Origin: JAEHDI01 sp035455185
GTDB taxonomy: Bacteria > Acidobacteriota > Terriglobia > Bryobacterales > Bryobacteraceae
Length of the DNA stretch: 7,068 nt
NCBI GenBank assembly: GCA_035455185.1
Contig: DATIFQ010000125.1
Span: 1-7,068 of the forward strand
Reading direction: 5' to 3'
Part shown: positions 6,074 to 7,068 of the stretch, in pieces
Position numbering within the stretch: the stretch's first letter is position 1
Layout: each line of letters opens with the position of its first letter
Notes under the pieces: generated by a model
The model's input: the letters and a program-made list of their open reading frames with translations, nothing else
The model's database searches: none
Told to the model about the DNA's origin: nothing
Position numbers and translations under genes: made by a program

Positions 6074-7047
6074 TGAGACCGCTCTACGCCGCTGTTCTGT
6101 TGACTTCCATGAACATCCAAGCCGCCGACTACTCCGCCCGGAAATTGACCATCGATTCCATCGAAATCGTGCGTCTCACCGACACCGCGCGCAAAATCCA
6201 GGTATCGGTCGTGCCATCCATCGGCAACAACGCCTACGAGATGCTCGTCAACGGCAAGAACGTCTTCTGGACGCCGTTCGCCAGTCTCGCGGAATTCAAA
6301 GCCAAGCCGGCGCTGTGCGCCAATCCATTCCTGGCCCCATGGGCGAACAGAATCGACAAGGATTCCTACTTCGTGAACGGACGCAGCTACGGCTTCAACC
6401 TCGAGCTCGGCAACCTGCGCCGCGACCCGAACGGCAGGCCCATTCACGGCCTGCTGCTCTTCTCCGACGCTTGGGAAGTCGTCTCGCTGAAAGCGGACTC
6501 CGCGGGCGCGGAAGTGACCAGCCGCCTGGAATACTGGCGCCATCCGGCCCTCATGGCACAGTTCCCCTTCGCCCACACCATCGAAATGACCTACCGTCTG
6601 AAGGACGGCGGGCTCGAAGTGGAAACCGCGATGGAAAACCACGCCGTCGAACCGATGCCGGTTGCCATCGGCTACCATCCTTATTTCCGCCTGCACGACT
6701 CCCCGCGCGATCAATGGAAAGTGCACCTCGCAGCCCGCGAGCACCTGGTGCTTTCCGAGCTTTTGATTCCGACCGGAGAGCGAAAGCCCGTTGATCTTCC
6801 AGACCCCGTCTCTCTCGCAACGACGCAATTGGACGACGTCTTTGGCGGTTTGGTGCGCGACGCGAGCGGCCGCGCGGTCTTCTCCGTCACCGGGAAGAAA
6901 GAGAAGTTGTCGGTGGTTTACGGCCCGAAGTACAGCGTCGCCGTGGTTTACGCCCCGCCGGGAAGGGAGTTCATCTGCTTCGAGCCGATGGCGGCCGTCA
7001 CCAACGCCTTCAACCTGACGCACGCGGGCGCCTACAAGGAACTCTAG
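6073..7047 (+). CDS. Exported aldose 1-epimerase-like protein (GalM family fold)
   Basis: The 324-residue protein matches the aldose 1-epimerase (mutarotase) family, which interconverts alpha and beta anomers of sugars such as galactose and glucose. Family landmarks appear in order: FLAPWANRID (86-95), the sugar-binding IHG (His125), GYHPYFRL with the likely catalytic His202, LDDVF (253-257), and the likely catalytic base Glu304 in CFEPMA. Length is normal for the family. ATG 6073 was chosen because it overlaps the preceding TAA (TAATG) and gives a short signal peptide (LYAAVLL, cleaved after IQA near residue 17). An earlier in-frame start at 5977 lies inside the upstream gene and would bury the signal. 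Cytoplasmic GalM lacks such a signal, so this one probably acts in the periplasm. The exact sugar, and whether it is a true mutarotase or a hexose-6-phosphate-type relative, cannot be told. Confidence 0.88.
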   Translation: MRPLYAAVLLTSMNIQAADYSARKLTIDSIEIVRLTDTARKIQVSVVPSIGNNAYEMLVNGKNVFWTPFASLAEFKAKPALCANPFLAPWANRIDKDSYFVNGRSYGFNLELGNLRRDPNGRPIHGLLLFSDAWEVVSLKADSAGAEVTSRLEYWRHPALMAQFPFAHTIEMTYRLKDGGLEVETAMENHAVEPMPVAIGYHPYFRLHDSPRDQWKVHLAAREHLVLSELLIPTGERKPVDLPDPVSLATTQLDDVFGGLVRDASGRAVFSVTGKKEKLSVVYGPKYSVAVVYAPPGREFICFEPMAAVTNAFNLTHAGAYKEL

Positions 7048-7068
7048 AGCATCCCGCCCCGGCAGACC

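Noticed and set aside
5971..7023. Long - strand open frame opposite the epimerase-like gene
   Set aside because: It covers a gene with clear family motifs on the + strand, lacks recognisable domains, and is rich in Arg, Gly, Val and His as antisense frames of GC-rich genes usually are.
1..7068. CRISPR array, tRNA, rRNA, insertion sequence or direct-repeat structure
   Set aside because: I saw no spaced repeats, no clover-leaf or rRNA sequence, and no transposase or flanking target duplications.

Overview
The window is GC-rich bacterial DNA with densely packed genes. The mix of genes (a ZAS-type anti-sigma factor, a lipoprotein that joins TPR repeats to a CHAT peptidase, a Tat-exported amidohydrolase, a small exported cysteine-motif protein and an exported aldose-epimerase-like protein) resembles Acidobacteria of the Solibacter/Bryobacter type. 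That placement rests on recalled family resemblance and on no marker gene, so it is only an inference.

Left block (2-3919, + strand): three tightly spaced genes that look like one operon. The first is the C-terminal 212 residues of a membrane anti-sigma factor whose start lies off the left edge. After 7 bases comes an unrecognised 248-residue protein with no export signal. Its stop overlaps by one base (TAATG) the start of an 841-residue lipoprotein with about ten TPR helices-pairs and a C-terminal CHAT (caspase-like) peptidase domain that keeps its His and Cys. The layout suggests envelope-linked signalling in which a sigma factor, probably encoded just upstream, is tied to a TPR-CHAT protease. 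This is the most interesting part of the window.

Convergent gap (3920-4274): no gene is supported. It holds a possible terminator just after the CHAT gene, then a 16-bp imperfect hairpin immediately followed by a strong hairpin plus T6 terminator on the + strand.

Right block: a Tat-signal metal-dependent amidohydrolase runs on the - strand (4275-5549). It is divergent from a two-gene + operon (5654-7047): a small exported protein with a CxxC...CxCC motif, coupled by another TAATG overlap to an exported aldose 1-epimerase-like protein. The 104-base divergent gap holds a small inverted repeat that overlaps a weak promoter candidate for the amidohydrolase. Nothing in the sequence ties the right block functionally to the left block.
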